Source of the DNA: Phorcus lineatus
Taxonomy: Eukaryota > Mollusca > Gastropoda > Trochida > Trochidae
Length of the DNA stretch: 64,000 nucleotides
NCBI GenBank assembly: GCA_921293015.1
Contig: OV121091.1
Coordinates: forward strand, 11,375,755 to 11,439,754
Direction: 5' to 3'
Part shown: piece by piece, positions 10,180-23,121 of the stretch
Numbering within the stretch: position 1 is the stretch's first letter
Layout of the letters: the number at the start of each line of letters is the position of its first letter
The notes under the pieces: generated by a model
What the model was told of the DNA's origin: nothing
Seen by the model: the letters and a program-made list of their open reading frames with translations, nothing else
Databases searched by the model: none
Program-made: the position numbers and the translations under genes

Positions 10180-13141
10180 TTAAATGGTGGTTCCAGAAGC
10201 GGCAGCACCAAACTCCATGATGTTATTATGGTCACATTTGCCGAGGACATGATGGTCGATGGTTGACATATGCTTGTCTACAGCTGTGGCGCTGCTTCCA
10301 TCTCCCAACATTGCGAACATCTTGGCCTGAAAGATAAACATGGTTCAATTAATATAAAATATTGTGAAAATAAATGCCTCTCATTTCGTTAACAGGTTTT
10401 TCTAACAGTGTGGATATAATCTGATACCCATAATGAACCTTCCCTTGGAATTTCCCTCTGAACTATCTTTACTCAAATCATCTGCACTTCAGTGGTCTTG
10501 TGAAACATAATTTCATAAAATTTATTGTTACGAGAAGGTGGAGGTAAGGTGAGGTGAGTTGGTGTTTAACGCCGCTTTCAAGATTATTTCACTTATATCG
10601 CGGCTGCTAGTATTAGTGCAGGGAGAAAGCCCGCAACACCATTGTGGCTACGTATTGCGGTGAAACCTGCGAGCATCGGCTGGAACTAGCAAACCATGGG
10701 TGGTACTGCGCTGAATTTCAGTGTAGCATTGCACCCAAACCTGATTGCGTGTAGAACAGTTCTCTACTGCAGACAAAGTTGCCGAGCCCCTGGCGGGATT
10801 CGAACCACGGTCGTCCTGATCCGAAGCCGAACGCGCTAACCACTGCGCTATCCCGCCCCAACGAGAAGGTGGCGAACTTGTTTGGTAACGAGTTGTTTTC
10901 TTTTTCAAGCATATTGAGGAGCTTGAATTTGCGATTTGAAAATAAAGCATCCCTTTTGATTGGCTGTAAACACGTAAGAGTGAGCTAAAAGCTGTAGTCG
11001 AGAGCCAATTTCCTCAAAGAAAGACAAAAGGGTGTAGAACTCGCCTATTGAAAGGCTCGTTGGTCCTACTGACGGAACAATTTAATTGGCTTTACAAATC
11101 AGGGCAGGTAATTTCAGTACATCCTTTAAACATGAAAGGTTCCAACAGGTGATAGCTTGAAGAGTATACGAATATTATTAATAATAATAATCAAATTTTA
11201 TAGCGCCGAGTTTCAGCTGGGCTGTTCACAGGCGCTTTACAATCATTATTACCCTGGTCTAACCCAAGCTGCCGATTACGCTTAAAGTTTATCAACACGT
11301 GTCTCAGTGTGGGGCAGGGAATAACCCTTTAACTCTCACTTAATACAGCAATGATCGGGTAACCCACTCATCCGGCCAGCCACGCCAGTTGTTGCTGAAC
11401 TTCACTGTTAGCGGTCAACTGAGCTACGCACAGGACCACGTGCCACCACGGCAACATTTACATCAGTCAATATTTGGTAACAAATACCATTTACTTTTAA
11501 ACCGTTAAAACACTATATTAATTGCATTAAAAAAATTTATTATGTTCAGCATTTGCAAAATTACTATTCAGTATTCAATAACGAAAATGGTTTTAAGGTC
11601 TATATATGTTAAAGAAACAATTGTCTAATGTTCATATTTAACTTAATAATTAACACCTACACTCAAATCTAAATGAAAATAAGAAATGTAGATGAATATT
11701 ATTGAAATAAACAATGAATAAAACAGTAAAGTTTATAGCAATCATTATTATATAATGTGATATATTTGTTATATTTTACTGTACAGGCCTTCAAAAGGTT
11801 CCACTTACTTCAATGGTTGTAAGTTTTGCTGGGTCGGTTGTAAGAGCAACATCAGCGTCGGAGAGTTTCCACAAGTAACAGGTGTCGTGGGTGTTCATTA
11901 TCATGTACCCCTGCAATGATGCTAAACGTGTATTTGTGTAACACTAATTTCATCAAACGACATAGGGATTTCCCCTTTAAAATACTTCTAAATCCAGAGT
12001 TTATATTTTCCAAAGCATGTACAGTTAAGTTTCAAGGAAAACCTTAAGCTTCTTTTTTTCCAAACATACACAAAATGTTAAAACTATAATATAATTTAGA
12101 ATATTTTCTATTTTTACATGCATTTTCGTGACTTAATCAAATTTTTCTTCCAACATCAGCATAAAGAAATTCTTCTTGAAAATTTGAAGATTTACTAAGA
12201 ATGCTCATTGAGTATTTGTTTAATACTATTTTCATCGAGCGACATAAGAATTCTCCCTTAAAAAAGATTTTCTACAAATCAATAGTTTATATTTTCAAAG
12301 CATATGCTGCACGGTAAAGTCTCTTAGAAAACCTGAAGCTACTTTCTTTTCAATACATATATATAATCATAATAATTTATATATAATACAATATATAATC
12401 ATAATAATTTATATATAATACAATATATAATCATAATAATTTATATATAATACAATATACAATCATAATTAAGGTGATTTCTAGTACAACATGCATTTGC
12501 ATAACTTATTAAAATCTACGGACATTGGCAGAAAGAATTTTTCTTCTTAAAAATATCCAAATAAGAAGTTTAAGTCACACTTACAGCCTCAACTGCGAAT
12601 TTGTAACTGTCCTTCAAATGATCAACGTTGTGATTTGGTGGGTGAGTGGGATGAGTGGGATGAGTGGGATGAGTGTGGTGACCATTGGCCAAGTCCACTA
12701 CTTTAGTTGGGTGAGTTGGATGGGTTGGATGATGGTGGTCACCGTTGTGTACATTTCCTGGTTGATGATGTTGGCACTAGGTGACAAATATTATTAAGTT
12801 AGATATAACATTTGAGAAAAAGAAGGGTTAGGAAAGGAATGTTTAAACATAAGGAGACCGCAAACAAATGAAGTATATACGTTCATAAACATATTTTACT
12901 CAGTCTCCCTAAACACCGTAATCATGATGTAGCAAACTGCCTTTATTGAAATAAAACACAATTTTAAAAAATGAAAATAATTTCTAAACTGTAAAAAGCA
13001 GAACATTTAGCAAAATTATTTTAATGCAAGATTATATCAAAGAGATTCTATTATTACGAATTCATATTATCTAACAGAATTGAAGCAAAAACTTACAGTT
13101 GCCAAGGTAACACAGACGAACAGGAGGGCAAACTTCAGCAT
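10180..13141 (-). CDS. Gene A: small secreted His-rich protein, BRICHOS-like (4 exons)
   Basis: Coding exons on the minus strand: 13097-13141, 12585-12776, 11809-11910, 10180-10326; all introns are GT-AG and phase 0, giving 161 residues. Exon 1 is a signal peptide (MLKFALLFVCVTLAT). Exon 2 starts CQHHQPGNVHNGDHHH and contains two blocks of PTHPTHPT; 16 of its 64 residues are His. Exon 3 (GYMIMNTHDTCYLWKLSD...) carries the first conserved Cys, exon 4 (AKMFAMLGDGSSATAVD...) the second (LGKCDHNNIMEFG). The Cys-Cys spacing and the strand-helix-strand look resemble a BRICHOS domain; this is inferred. His clusters suggest metal binding, also inferred. No transmembrane segment follows the signal, so secretion is expected. 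Intron 3 holds a young SINE (10542-10860) and a second candidate SINE (11177-11460). Gene B is the closest relative. Confidence 0.85.
10542..10860 (-). mobile_element. Full-length tRNA-derived SINE with 12 bp target duplication
   Basis: On the minus strand the head reads GGGGCGGGATAGCGCAGTGG then TTAGCGCG (pol III box A) and GGTTCGAATCCC (box B). The body continues to a tail CGGCGTTAAACACCAACTC followed by CACCTCACCTTACC repeats. The insertion is flanked by perfect direct repeats ACGAGAAGGTGG at 10530-10541 and 10861-10872. It lies in intron 3 of gene A, antisense to nothing coding. The tail resembles SINE tails known from gastropods (recollection, not a search). Confidence 0.9.
11177..11460 (-). 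mobile_element. Candidate second tRNA-related SINE
   Basis: On the minus strand GTGCGTAGCTCAGTTGACC is a good pol III box A, and the element ends in ATT repeats after GGCGCTATAAAATTTGATTA. A clear box B was not found (AGTTCAGCAAC is a weak candidate). It lies in gene A intron 3. Confidence 0.5.
12361..12465. repeat. 32-bp tandem repeat, three copies
   Basis: The unit starts ATATAATCATAATAATTTAT and ends AATACAAT; it starts at 12361, 12393 and 12425, nearly identical, followed by a partial copy. It lies in intron 2 of gene A. Confidence 0.9.
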
Positions 13142-13184
13142 TGTCGGATCTTTGGTGATTTGTGTCACTGGAAGCTGGGGGCTT

Positions 13185-13228
13185 GATTTATACATTATGG
13201 ACACGTGTCATGTGTATTGGGATTGGCT
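13185..13228 (-). promoter_or_regulatory. Gene A core promoter: CCAAT box and TATA box
   Basis: Minus-strand TATAAATC lies at 13185-13192, 44 bases before the start codon, and AGCCAATCCC at 13219-13228. The same pair, in the same order, precedes genes B, D and E (CCAAT at 25718-25727, 36926-36935, 43269-43278). The short distance implies a 5' leader of roughly 15-20 nt. Confidence 0.65.
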
Positions 13229-13444
13229 ATGGACACGAACCTTGGCCGTATTATAGCACCAAAGACGTCAACAATAAATGTTTAGCGTGATAAAACAAGC
13301 AGGAGATAACAAACATACAACAGATGGGGAACGTTTAAAGGACAGGTCAAATAGAATAACGCACTTGGGGAAATATCTATATTTCCCAAGGGAATCAGCA
13401 CGTTTTTAATTTGTATATACAGACCCTTGCAGAATTAGTTACCT

Positions 13445-13690
13445 GAAAACCGCGATCTGAATGCATTCTGAATGCATTCGACCGCGATCTGAATGCATTC
13501 TGAATGCATTCGACCGCAATCTGATTGCATTCTGAACGCGTTCGATCGCGATCAGAATGCATTCAGATCGCGGTCAACCGCAGACAGATTGTGATCACGG
13601 TCATTTGCGGTTATTCGCGGTCATTTTGCGGTCCTTTGCGGTTATTCGCGGTCATTTGCGGTTTTTCGCGGTCATTCGCGTTCATATGTG
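13445..13690. repeat. Minisatellite: GACCGCGATC/GAATGCATTC units then GCGGT units
   Basis: The left half repeats a unit built from CCGCGATCTGAATGCATTC and a second GAATGCATTC palindrome. The right half is a run of TTGCGGTTATTCGCGGTCAT-like units. The same two motifs occur in the reverse order at 16815-17070. CG-rich sequence here contrasts with the AT-rich surroundings. Confidence 0.85.
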
Positions 13691-16600
13691 ATCCGCCCAC
13701 GAAAATTTCTCAAATCTGTTGTAGACATGTCTTATGATATGTTAGTTTACTGTAGAAAAGTTTCACACCAATTGGATTGTATATATACCTAGCATTCACT
13801 CTCTAATTGAATTTCGAAAGTACCACTCCACTTGGTGACTAAGAGTTTTACAACCTTGTTATCCAAGGTTTGTAGTATTCTCTTGGCTAAGAACGATATA
13901 GGTACTTGCCGTTTTTAAATATTATGTATCATTATTGTTTTAAACCAGTAAGTAAGTACTAGTGAGTCATATCTTCTATGCAAGCATTTATCCTTAGCAA
14001 TCTCTTACATTGTAAATCAGTCTTACGTGTGTGTATGACTTGTGTGCTGCGATCAAGTAGATGACGTCATGAGTATGAATTGCGCGGGACGAATCAATAG
14101 ATTTATTGGTATATCAGCATTCGATTGTATAACAAAATGTAAATCCGTCTTTTTACCGTTACTGAGGAGACCATAATAAGCTTTCCTTAAACGATTGCTT
14201 GGTGAGACAGAGAGAGAGAGATAGAGATACAGAGATATAGAGAGAGAAAAAGAAGGAACCAACAGTTCAAAAAAACCAAACAGCACACATACATACTTAA
14301 CAATACATGTTACATACTGAAACTAAACTAACATTCCTTTAAAACACTCGATCCTACTATCCCAACCCCAAACCATCCCACAGTATCATGAACCCAACAA
14401 AAATTAAAAAGATTATTACATCTATTTAATTTCAACACACCTTACTTTCACACTTGGTATCTTCAGTTTTGAAGAATGTTTCAGATTTTCCCCGCTATCA
14501 CCACTGTGTTATCGCACACTGGATGTAGAGAGGTGTATATGGATGATTTGTTTATATTCTAGGGGTTAAATTGTTTTTTTTAATGATTTTTTTATGATTT
14601 AAATTTAACGTAGACAATATTAAGAATTACGTATAATGCCTTGAATGTGAACGATTATGTCAATGCATGTCAAGTAATTTCCGCGTTGCTCATTACAGGG
14701 GTCGGATTTTTAAGAGCATTCTATAGACAGATATAAAGGTGCAGATCCACGTTGAAAAATGATTGACAGTGTTAACGAAGTGACTCCAATGTTGAAGAGT
14801 TAACACAATGCAGAATAGAAGTTATATACATTATGGTACAGCTTTGCAGTACGATTTTTAAAGAATATTACGAAAGATCTGGGGAAGCCAAGATAAAATT
14901 AACTTCGTCCATATCACTAAGAATACAAATCTTATTCAAAAGGTTTGTTCATTTAGATAAAACTTACATTCGCTCATCCGTATGCAAGCAAGCAATATAA
15001 CATAGCGCCCATTTTCTACTCTCAGCGGAGCTAACCCATAAAACAAGAAACTTGTTAAGAGAACAAGGCATATTACAGTTAATATACATTTTACAGCCCA
15101 ACTCCAGCTTGATAGATATATAATTGTATCTTGTGTGCTGTTTTAGAGCTTTGCCATGTGTTGAATGCTTATACATTACTTTTAATGGTATTATATTCTA
15201 GAAAGACTAGATGTTAATAAAGGCAATGTTGACGAAAATGTTAAAATTAATTTCATATTCTTTTATATACTTTTAAAGTGCCACTTTCAAATAGGGATCT
15301 AAAGGAATGAATTAAAAACATTCTTTAAAATGATATCAAACGTAGATAAAAACTGTTTATATATTAGTTTGTGGTTGTCAACGTAATATTTTGTGATTCA
15401 GATGACGAGTTCAGAATTCACGCATACCTTGACCGAAAACACAGTAAACATATAGATAGCATAGGTAGATCTTACGAGCAAAACCTCGTTGACTTCAAGT
15501 AACACTAGCGCTGATATAATCATTATTCGGGGTTTATTGGCATTTACTGCTATATTTTTCGGTGACTTTTTTAAATGAAGATAGATATGTTTGATATCTA
15601 TTAATTGTCACTTCATAGACTTCTACTCTTCGTTTGTCTGTCTCTTTTGTGATTTCTTCATCTGAGTTCCGTTACCTCTTGAAAGACCCTTTCTTCATTT
15701 CCACATTCGAAAGCCTTGATGCTGATATACTACTTACTGTATGAGCGCTTAGCGAATCGTGCATGAGTCAAATAACACCTAGTTATTCCTTGTCGAATTA
15801 GAAGTTAACAATCGGTGGAAAATAACGGGTGGTACTCGGCTGTTGATCAAAGGTGCAATAAGTTGCTGCGGTCGAGACCCCTTTAGCGCTAATTGATTAA
15901 TTGCTTGTGTATTCGGGGTTATGTGTATTCAGGGGAAACTGAGAATGCAAAAGCCTAATCTAAAATCTTTACATAAAACTTAGAACTAGTAGCCAATTGT
16001 TGAAAGCATCTACTCCTATTTACCAAGTGTTTCATTGTTCTTTTACAGATAAATAAGGAAATAAGTTTAAGTTCAGTGAAGCATGATTTAAGTTTAGAAG
16101 TTAAATGTAAACGTGAAAAGGGTAACTATTGATGAGTTGAATTGTTTTAAGTTTCGATGAAATTTCCTGATTTGCGCCGCTTTTACCACTGTGTGAGTGG
16201 TTCCTTTGTGTACTAGTAGATGAAGAAGCAGAAGAAAAGAAATATAATTCAATAGTGTGTCACATGTTGTTTTACATAACATTACATATCAACAGACTTG
16301 TTAATAAACAACATCAAAACAAAAACGAACGACCTATGAGACACAAAGGGGCATATAAATACATTGTAATATTAAAATATAACCTTTTCAAAGAAAACAA
16401 AGTGATTAAAATAACTAATCGTGGAATGGTTGCTTGTCGTTGTTTTATCACTGAACTTATGAGTGCAGAGATGAATTATTTACATATCTAAAGCCACGAA
16501 GGAAGCAATGGACATTCATGTAACAACAAATCTATTCCATGTAACTTAAGTATTTCATCAGTATGTCAGTTCAACATTATAAAGTAATCCATGATATCAA

Positions 16601-16814
16601 ATTTGAAAACATCCCTTACTATTTTTGGCGAGTGTGCCTGTAAATTATCTCTCTCTCTGTCTACAGCCCATGGTTTACCTAAAACGTTGCTTCTGTATTT
16701 CAGATGATATAAAGCCTATTTGCACGAAACATTCAGAGCAACGACTGCGTAATTAAGAACAAAAACTTCTTCTTACTGAAAGAATCTATCTACCGACTCT
16801 TGATTTAGATTGCC
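13691..16814. other. Gene-free spacer
   Basis: No family exon, tRNA or long frame with recognisable motifs. A purine-rich AGAGAG tract lies at 14208-14250. Everything else appears unique and AT-rich. Confidence 0.5.
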
Positions 16815-17070
16815 GCTGCTTCGCGTTCATTTGCGGTTTTTCGCGGTTATTTCGCGGTTATTTTGCGGTTTTTGCGGTTATTTTGCGGTTTTTGTGCGGT
16901 CATTTGCGATCAAAATACTGTCTGATCTCGGTCACGCGCGATCAGAGTGCAATCTGAATGCATTCGACCGCGATCTGAGTGCAATCTGAATGCATTCGAC
17001 CGCAATCAGAGTGCAATCTGAATGCATTCGACCGCGATCAGATTGCAATCTGAATGCATTCACTACAGGT
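16815..17070. repeat. Minisatellite: GCGGT units then GAATGCATTC units
   Basis: The left part is TTTGCGGTTTTTCGCGGTTA-type repeats; the right part has four units of roughly CGATCTGAGTGCAATCTGAATGCATTC. The block order is swapped relative to 13445-13690, but both motifs keep the same strand. Confidence 0.85.
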
Positions 17071-17089
17071 AAAGATATATGCAACCCAC

Positions 17090-18010
17090 TGTATGTGTTT
17101 CTTTGAAATTGACTGGAGGAAAATTTTGATACCATACAAAGAATTCATAGATTACATTATCGTTTCACAGGAAAAAGTTTTTTTGATAAAAATTCTCATT
17201 CCACAGTCCTATGATGTCCGTGTATCGTTGCACAGAACGGGGATATTATTCAGAATTATCTGAATGTGTAAATATTCAATTATGATTAAGATTAGAAATT
17301 TAAAGTGGTTATTTTAGGTGAATTTCCATCGTTTTTATTTCTGATTATTTCTTATAGAGTTATAGGCATTAATACTTGCAATCTAGAGTCTGTCACCATG
17401 ACGCCTGACCATGCAATGTATCAATGATCGTTTCACTTTTTAAAAATATGACTGAGGACATTTTATTTCAATTTTCAAACCATATACAGCATTCAAGAGC
17501 TTTCATACCTGACGTACATCGTTTCAAAATAGGAATTTAAAAAAATTCTCATTCCACATAAACAATATACAAGAGATGCCGTAGCTATAGATGTACGAAT
17601 ATCGTTTTATAGAATGGGGATGTTTTGGAGAACTGTATATTAGACTTGTGTTATCCCCGGCCAACTTTTACCATTTTATATGTCAATTTTCAATTATTTT
17701 ATGATTAAAATTAGAAATAAAAAGTTGTTATTCTAGATGAATTAACCTCGTTTACTTTCACTGCTGGAGTCAGAATTGATACTCGGATTTCAGAGTCTGT
17801 CATCATGGCTATCTTACCGGTTCATATTCTTGAAACTGGCTGGAGTCGACATTCCAGAATCAAATGTGAGCACCATATAAATCATGCATCATCATAGATA
17901 CATATGTATCGTTTCGCGGTGTGAGGAATTTTATGATAATTCCGTTCCACGTAAATCATGAACAAGAGGTACCATAGATAAAATCGTTTCATTTCCAAGA
18001 ATGAGGTGTT
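17090..18010. repeat. Degenerate long direct repeats
   Basis: ATTCTCATTCCACA recurs at about 17190 and 17545, with a weaker third match near 17937. TATGATTAAGATTAGAAAT at 17280 is matched by TATGATTAAAATTAGAAAT at 17699, and GAGTCTGTCACCATGACG at 17385 by GAGTCTGTCATCATGGC at 17794. The matches are spaced by 355-420 bp, which indicates an old tandem duplication. Confidence 0.6.
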
Positions 18011-18234
18011 TTAAATAAAAACTTACAACAGGTACCATGCATGCAAGTCTATCGTTTCTCAGAAAAGGATGTAGGATACCAATTGCAATACAGTACGAAG
18101 AATTCAGAAGCTGTAACGAGGACATTTCACAAGAAAAAGCAAGCCGAAGATACGACAGAAGCACGTGCGTTTCTTCTTTAGATGGAGGTCGTTTTCTAAG
18201 AAGTTTCAGACCATGTTTTGTTGTTGACATGTAA

Positions 18235-20090
18235 TCTAATCATGTAATCCTGCATTCGTCAGGTTAGAGGTAAATACATGTGTAGTTCTATGTTAATGAG
18301 GACCAGTCCATTGTCTGTGTCATAGGTCAGTTCATGTGGGATCAACCCACTAACTGATTATATGATTGGTCGTAGATGTTTGGTGCATGAGCTAAGTGGG
18401 CTAGGTGTACACTTTCTGTCTGTCTCTTCACCTGGCAAGATGAATTCAGGTCACTGTATTTCTGGTGAGTTTGTTTCGTTTAATAGAAAAGGAAGTAATA
18501 CAAAAATATTTTCAATTATTAGTTTTGAGTTCTTAAGAAGTTGAGTTTCTAGTTTTTGGTGAAAGGTACCTTTAATATAACGTTCAATTTGTTCGTTGAA
18601 TTATTTCTGGTAATAAGAAGAGTCGTGAGACATGGTTCACGTACTGAAATCGTTGCAGCTTGTCTCATAGACGGTGAGAATAGTTTATTCATTGTATTGT
18701 AAATTGCTTTTTATAATTAATATAAGAAATATCTTTGTACTTTTAGTTGATTTATATGAAAGTATGCTGAATGTAATATGAAACCATGATATAGTTGTAT
18801 GAATGAAATCAATCTTCATTTAAGAAATCTGTATTTATACAATTGACTTATCATTTTGTATCTCTTTAACGAAGTTGTAATGTTTGCCATCGGCAAAGGA
18901 ACTGATACTGAAATAAACTGATTCACGAATACTGACGAGTTGTCCTAACTTGGTTGACCGCTTCAGAAATAGGATACATGTAACATCGTCTCAACAGATC
19001 TAGTTATCATGACAGACAGATCATTCATATGCGGCGACATAGGTGCCAATAAACTATACATTGTTGACATTTGAAAAATGGATATGTTTCGTTCCAAAAT
19101 TTGACGTTTGAAAAATGTTTATCTCTGCGCAGGTATGTAGTGTTTAATCAATTCATTTGATGTCAGGCATGCTAATCAACCAATCATTTATTCTCGTATA
19201 ACCATGAAGGTGATAAACCTATCAATAAACATTGTATACACTTATTAAGCAAAAATAAATTTAATATGATAAATCCAAAATGTGATACAATACAAAATGA
19301 CTATAATTAGTTATAGTGTTTTATCAGAGGTTTTATTTTTTGATACAAAATTTGCTGAGTAGCTTATTTGCTTAGTGTCCTTTTTAGAGAATAGCTGAAA
19401 ACAATTCGCAGGCTTGGATACATTTTAGCAATGAACAAACATATGTTTTTCTTCGCAGAACAAAGACTTGTAAATTAAGACATATAATGAAGTGTTTACA
19501 AAGTTTACAAGTGTTTTAACAGCGTGGTCTATTTTCCGTCGTTTCCCCTCCTCCTTTCGATCTGTCTGTCTCTGATCTATTCGCCTCTTATGTATACTAT
19601 CCACTTTGTAACAACTGAAATGTTATTCAAAACACGTTAAACCCCTACTCACCCAATCACTATTTTCCCAGCGGACAGTTTATATTGGATAGTAGTTCTC
19701 AGAATGACTGTTCTCTTTATGATGTCCCATATCTTACGGTTGTGAATTTTCATGTTATGGTGAGAATGAAGATACAATATTGAAATGTGAAGGCTACATT
19801 AAAATCATATTCATGTCTTTTATTTTTTTTCAAGTGTTGTTATATTGGCGTTTCAATGGATAGAGCTGAAGAGAAAGACATCTTTACAGGTAGAAGACAG
19901 AAGCTTTAAAAAAATGTTGTCCCGAGCATAGGTTGATTGACCAGTTTAAAAATCATATATTTTTTTCATCATAACTATTCCAAGTAAGATGGAATTACTT
20001 CAATCTTGAGCAATCTCAACCTAAGTTTAAATGTGAATGTAAGGCTAATGCTTTCAAAAGACTTTTCATTGATAGTAAATTCATTAAGAG
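18235..20090. other. Gene-free spacer
   Basis: Nothing recognisable: no family exons, no inverted-repeat element and no long frame. Confidence 0.5.
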
Positions 20091-20093
20091 AAA

Positions 20094-20963
20094 CTAATGT
20101 GAGTGTTTATGTTTTCTTCATCCTGCTAAATCAGTGAATATGAATCCGCTTTCGCTCCTTCCTAATACCCTGATCTCATTCAAGCCAAATCCCTCGTATG
20201 GCCGGCGGCTTGATATTCGCGGATATGCTCACCTGTTATTTTTTCAGCCAATGACGTGTCGTCAATTAAGGAGCTTGAAGCTACTAGCTTGAGCTCAACG
20301 GATTTTTCCCATCCGGGTTGTGCCGCTGTTGCTGAATGCGAGTCGTCTCATTGGCTGGTTAGATAGCTAGCGATACGAGGGTTTTGGCTTGAAAGAGATC
20401 AGGGTAATAGGAAAGAGTGAGATCGGATTCATATACGCTGATTTAGCAGGATGTGTTTTCATGTGTGTTAATCGTATTAATAGGATAAAGCGGTCACCAT
20501 CACGGTAGAGGGTCCATCGCCTTTGAGGCGACGCCATGTTTTGCCATCATGTCAAATGATAAAAATGCGCTGCAATTTTACAAACTGTAAGTGATGAATT
20601 ACACGTTTATGAATATCCATCATTTAATGGGTATGATCCCATTTAGAATTATCCAAAATAGCTTGGCATGATCAAGGACCTGTATAGAATAATAAATAAT
20701 AAAAGTCCTTGGCATGATGTATCTAATGTGAGTGTTTATGTTTTCATGTATGTTAATGGTATTAATAGGATAAAGCGATCACTTTAAAAAAAGGGGTCTA
20801 TCGCCTTTGAGGCGACGCCATGTTTTGCCATAATGTAAAATGATAAAAATTGCGCTGCAATTTTACAAACTGTAAGTGATGAATTACACGTTTATGAATA
20901 TCCATCAACTACGGGATGATTATTCCCATTAAGAGTTATCCAAAATAGCTTGGCATGATGTAT
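20094..20963 (+). repeat. Tandem duplication, two copies, one carrying a MITE
   Basis: Copy 1 (20094-20116 plus 20454-20672) and copy 2 (20723-20963) both run from CTAATGTGAGTGTTTATG through GGATAAAGCG, CGCCTTTGAGGCGACGCCAT and GATGAATTACACGTTTATG to CAAAATAGCTTGGCATGAT. Copy 2 has no insertion where copy 1 is split by the element at 20117-20453. Confidence 0.85.
20117..20453. mobile_element. 337-bp MITE with long terminal inverted repeats
   Basis: The ends are CATCCTGCTAAATCAGTG and CGCTGATTTAGCAGGATG. The inverted arms extend about 80 bp (CCTGATCTCATTCAAGCCAAA at left, TTTGGCTTGAAAGAGATCAGG at right). TGTTTTC flanks both sides (20110-20116, 20454-20460). The paralogous site at about 20740-20746 is uninterrupted, which fixes the boundaries. 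No coding capacity. Confidence 0.85.
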
Positions 20964-21885
20964 CGACGAAATTTCGACGAATGGATTCAATTTTTTAGTT
21001 TTTACTTTGAATGAAGATCGCCATATTTGTAATTCTCAAAGATCAAGCATGCAAAAAAACAACCACGAGTACGCGTTTCAACTGGAGTCAATAAATACGT
21101 ATTATATGATATCAGTTGTGTGTAAATAGTCATATCCCCCTCGACTTCCGTTCCTCATGAAATACCCCTTTATGACCCTCTATGAAAATACCTCCAATTG
21201 TCTAGAATACATGTGAAAAATCTTGTGTTGCAACAGTTCAAACTGTATTACAAGAAAAACTAAAATTTCATGATTATATGTCATATCGATCTCTGCAGTA
21301 TAATGTTCATTCCTTGTGTAAATCTTGTTCATCTGCACAACAACCATGAACAGATAACTTACCCTTTTATCTACCCTCACGCCATTTAAATTCTTATTAT
21401 GCATATCTTTGTTTTAGTAATGTTATGAAGCTTTTTCTTCTTCAAATGATATCTTTGTTGGAGAGAGACTAGGATTCGTGAACTACATTACCAAATGAGG
21501 TGCATGGAAGCATAACAACTTTCTCTTACTTACAGAGTCTTACCCCTTTAAGAACTGTGATTAAATGGTCTGGTAATTATTCCAAACCAACCAAATTGGA
21601 CGTATGTACTTTACTTCGAACATTACTTAAATTACTTTGACTAAAAATGCATAAATTAAAATGTAACAAGAAAAATACACATAAGGAGAGATATGACTTA
21701 TCTTTCTAATGAAATTCTTATAAATATGGTAGTAGGTACCATCAAACACAAATGTGTGGCAAATCCATATTGATCATGAAACGATTTATCTACCATTTGA
21801 TGTCATGTGTATTGATGATACCAATTCAATTCCACATAAAATTTAGCCTCGTTTAAGCTATTGCTGATTTATCCCTGAAAATGTA
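20964..21885. other. Gene-free spacer
   Basis: Nothing recognisable in this AT-rich interval. Confidence 0.45.
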
Positions 21886-22095
21886 TCTAGCTATCTAACC
21901 AGCCTATGAGTAATCCGTTGAGTTCGTTGAGCATCAAGCTGCTTAATTAACGACACGTCAATAGCTAAAAAAATAACATGTGAGCATATCCGCGAATATC
22001 AAGCCGCCAGCAATACGAGGGATTTGGCTTGAATGAGATCAGGGTATTAGGAAGGAGCGAGAGCGGATTCATATGCGCTGATTTAGAAAGATGCA
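21886..22095 (+). mobile_element. Truncated second copy of the 337-bp MITE
   Basis: CTAGCTATCTAACCAGCC, CGCGAATATCAAGCCGCC and TTGGCTTGAATGAGATCAGG match the element at 20117-20453. The copy ends CGCTGATTTAGAAAGATG and lacks a full left arm. Confidence 0.75.
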
Positions 22096-23090
22096 CACAC
22101 TACTTTAAAGTATCTTTGAGATGTTTTTTCATCCTCATGTTGAAGAACTGAAATATTACTCAAAACATGTTAAACGCAAACTCACTACCTCATTCACTCA
22201 CTACTTTAGAGGGCAAAACATCCCAGCACAAGTAGATGAAAACCATATCCCCGTATTTACCAAATAAGGGGCCATTTTATTTTGAACACCTTTTATCATC
22301 AGGAAATAATATCAACAATTCCCTTCGCTTTATTGAGCAATGAACAGTCGTTCATTAACTTGTAATCCGGAAGACGGAGAGAACTTTTGGGCATTTGAGC
22401 GGAAAAACGTGCTAATGCCTCTTTAAAAGACACTCACTCAGTTTTGAATATTGCTGAAAATACACTATTTGGATGAAGTGACTTAAATATGGATTAGCGA
22501 GTCTGATCGAAAACCGGACATTGACTTTGATCTTTACAAGTAGGACATAACATTTAAGTGTTTGAATTTCTTTTACAAGTATTTATGTAAATGGTCTTGT
22601 GGTTTCACATCGAAAACAAATAATTTTTATGTATTTGACAATTTAATGAACGTTTGAAACGTTTGAAGTGGATAACATTATCAATGTTGTTTTTACATAT
22701 ATAGAAGACAAAATATACCACGATAATCACAAAATGTCTTTTAATTAAAGCAGACTTGAAACATTATTTATTTATTTACTATTAGAGGTCTTTATAAAAA
22801 TCACTTCACAGTCACTTATCAATGAATAAGACAATATTTAAAATCACACGTGGATTGCGTTTTCACAATTTCATTTATATCATTGTTTTCATCCACCGCA
22901 TTAAAACATTATCCATGAATTCAACATCAAGAGTTAAAAACTTCCGGCTAACGTTGACAGTGGATCCGGAAAATTTTACAAATACAACAAATCTTTTTTA
23001 TACCTTGGCTATATACATATCTATACATGAGTTGACAACTAATATATACGAACCATGGTAATAAAAATAGAATGCGTTTGTCAACGACTG
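22096..23090. other. Spacer downstream of gene B
   Basis: Contains a fragment of the AAAACCGGAC repeat at about 22470-22545. No gene seen. Confidence 0.45.
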
Positions 23091-23121
23091 TCATTGTTTT
23101 ATATTAAGTTCATTGGAATAT

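Noticed and set aside
13445-17070. CRISPR-like array
   Set aside because: The repeats have no unique spacers of constant length and the genome is eukaryotic; they are minisatellites.
17931-18234. Overlapping 99- and 65-codon frames
   Set aside because: They lie in or beside degenerate direct repeats, are open on both strands, and show no domain or splice support.
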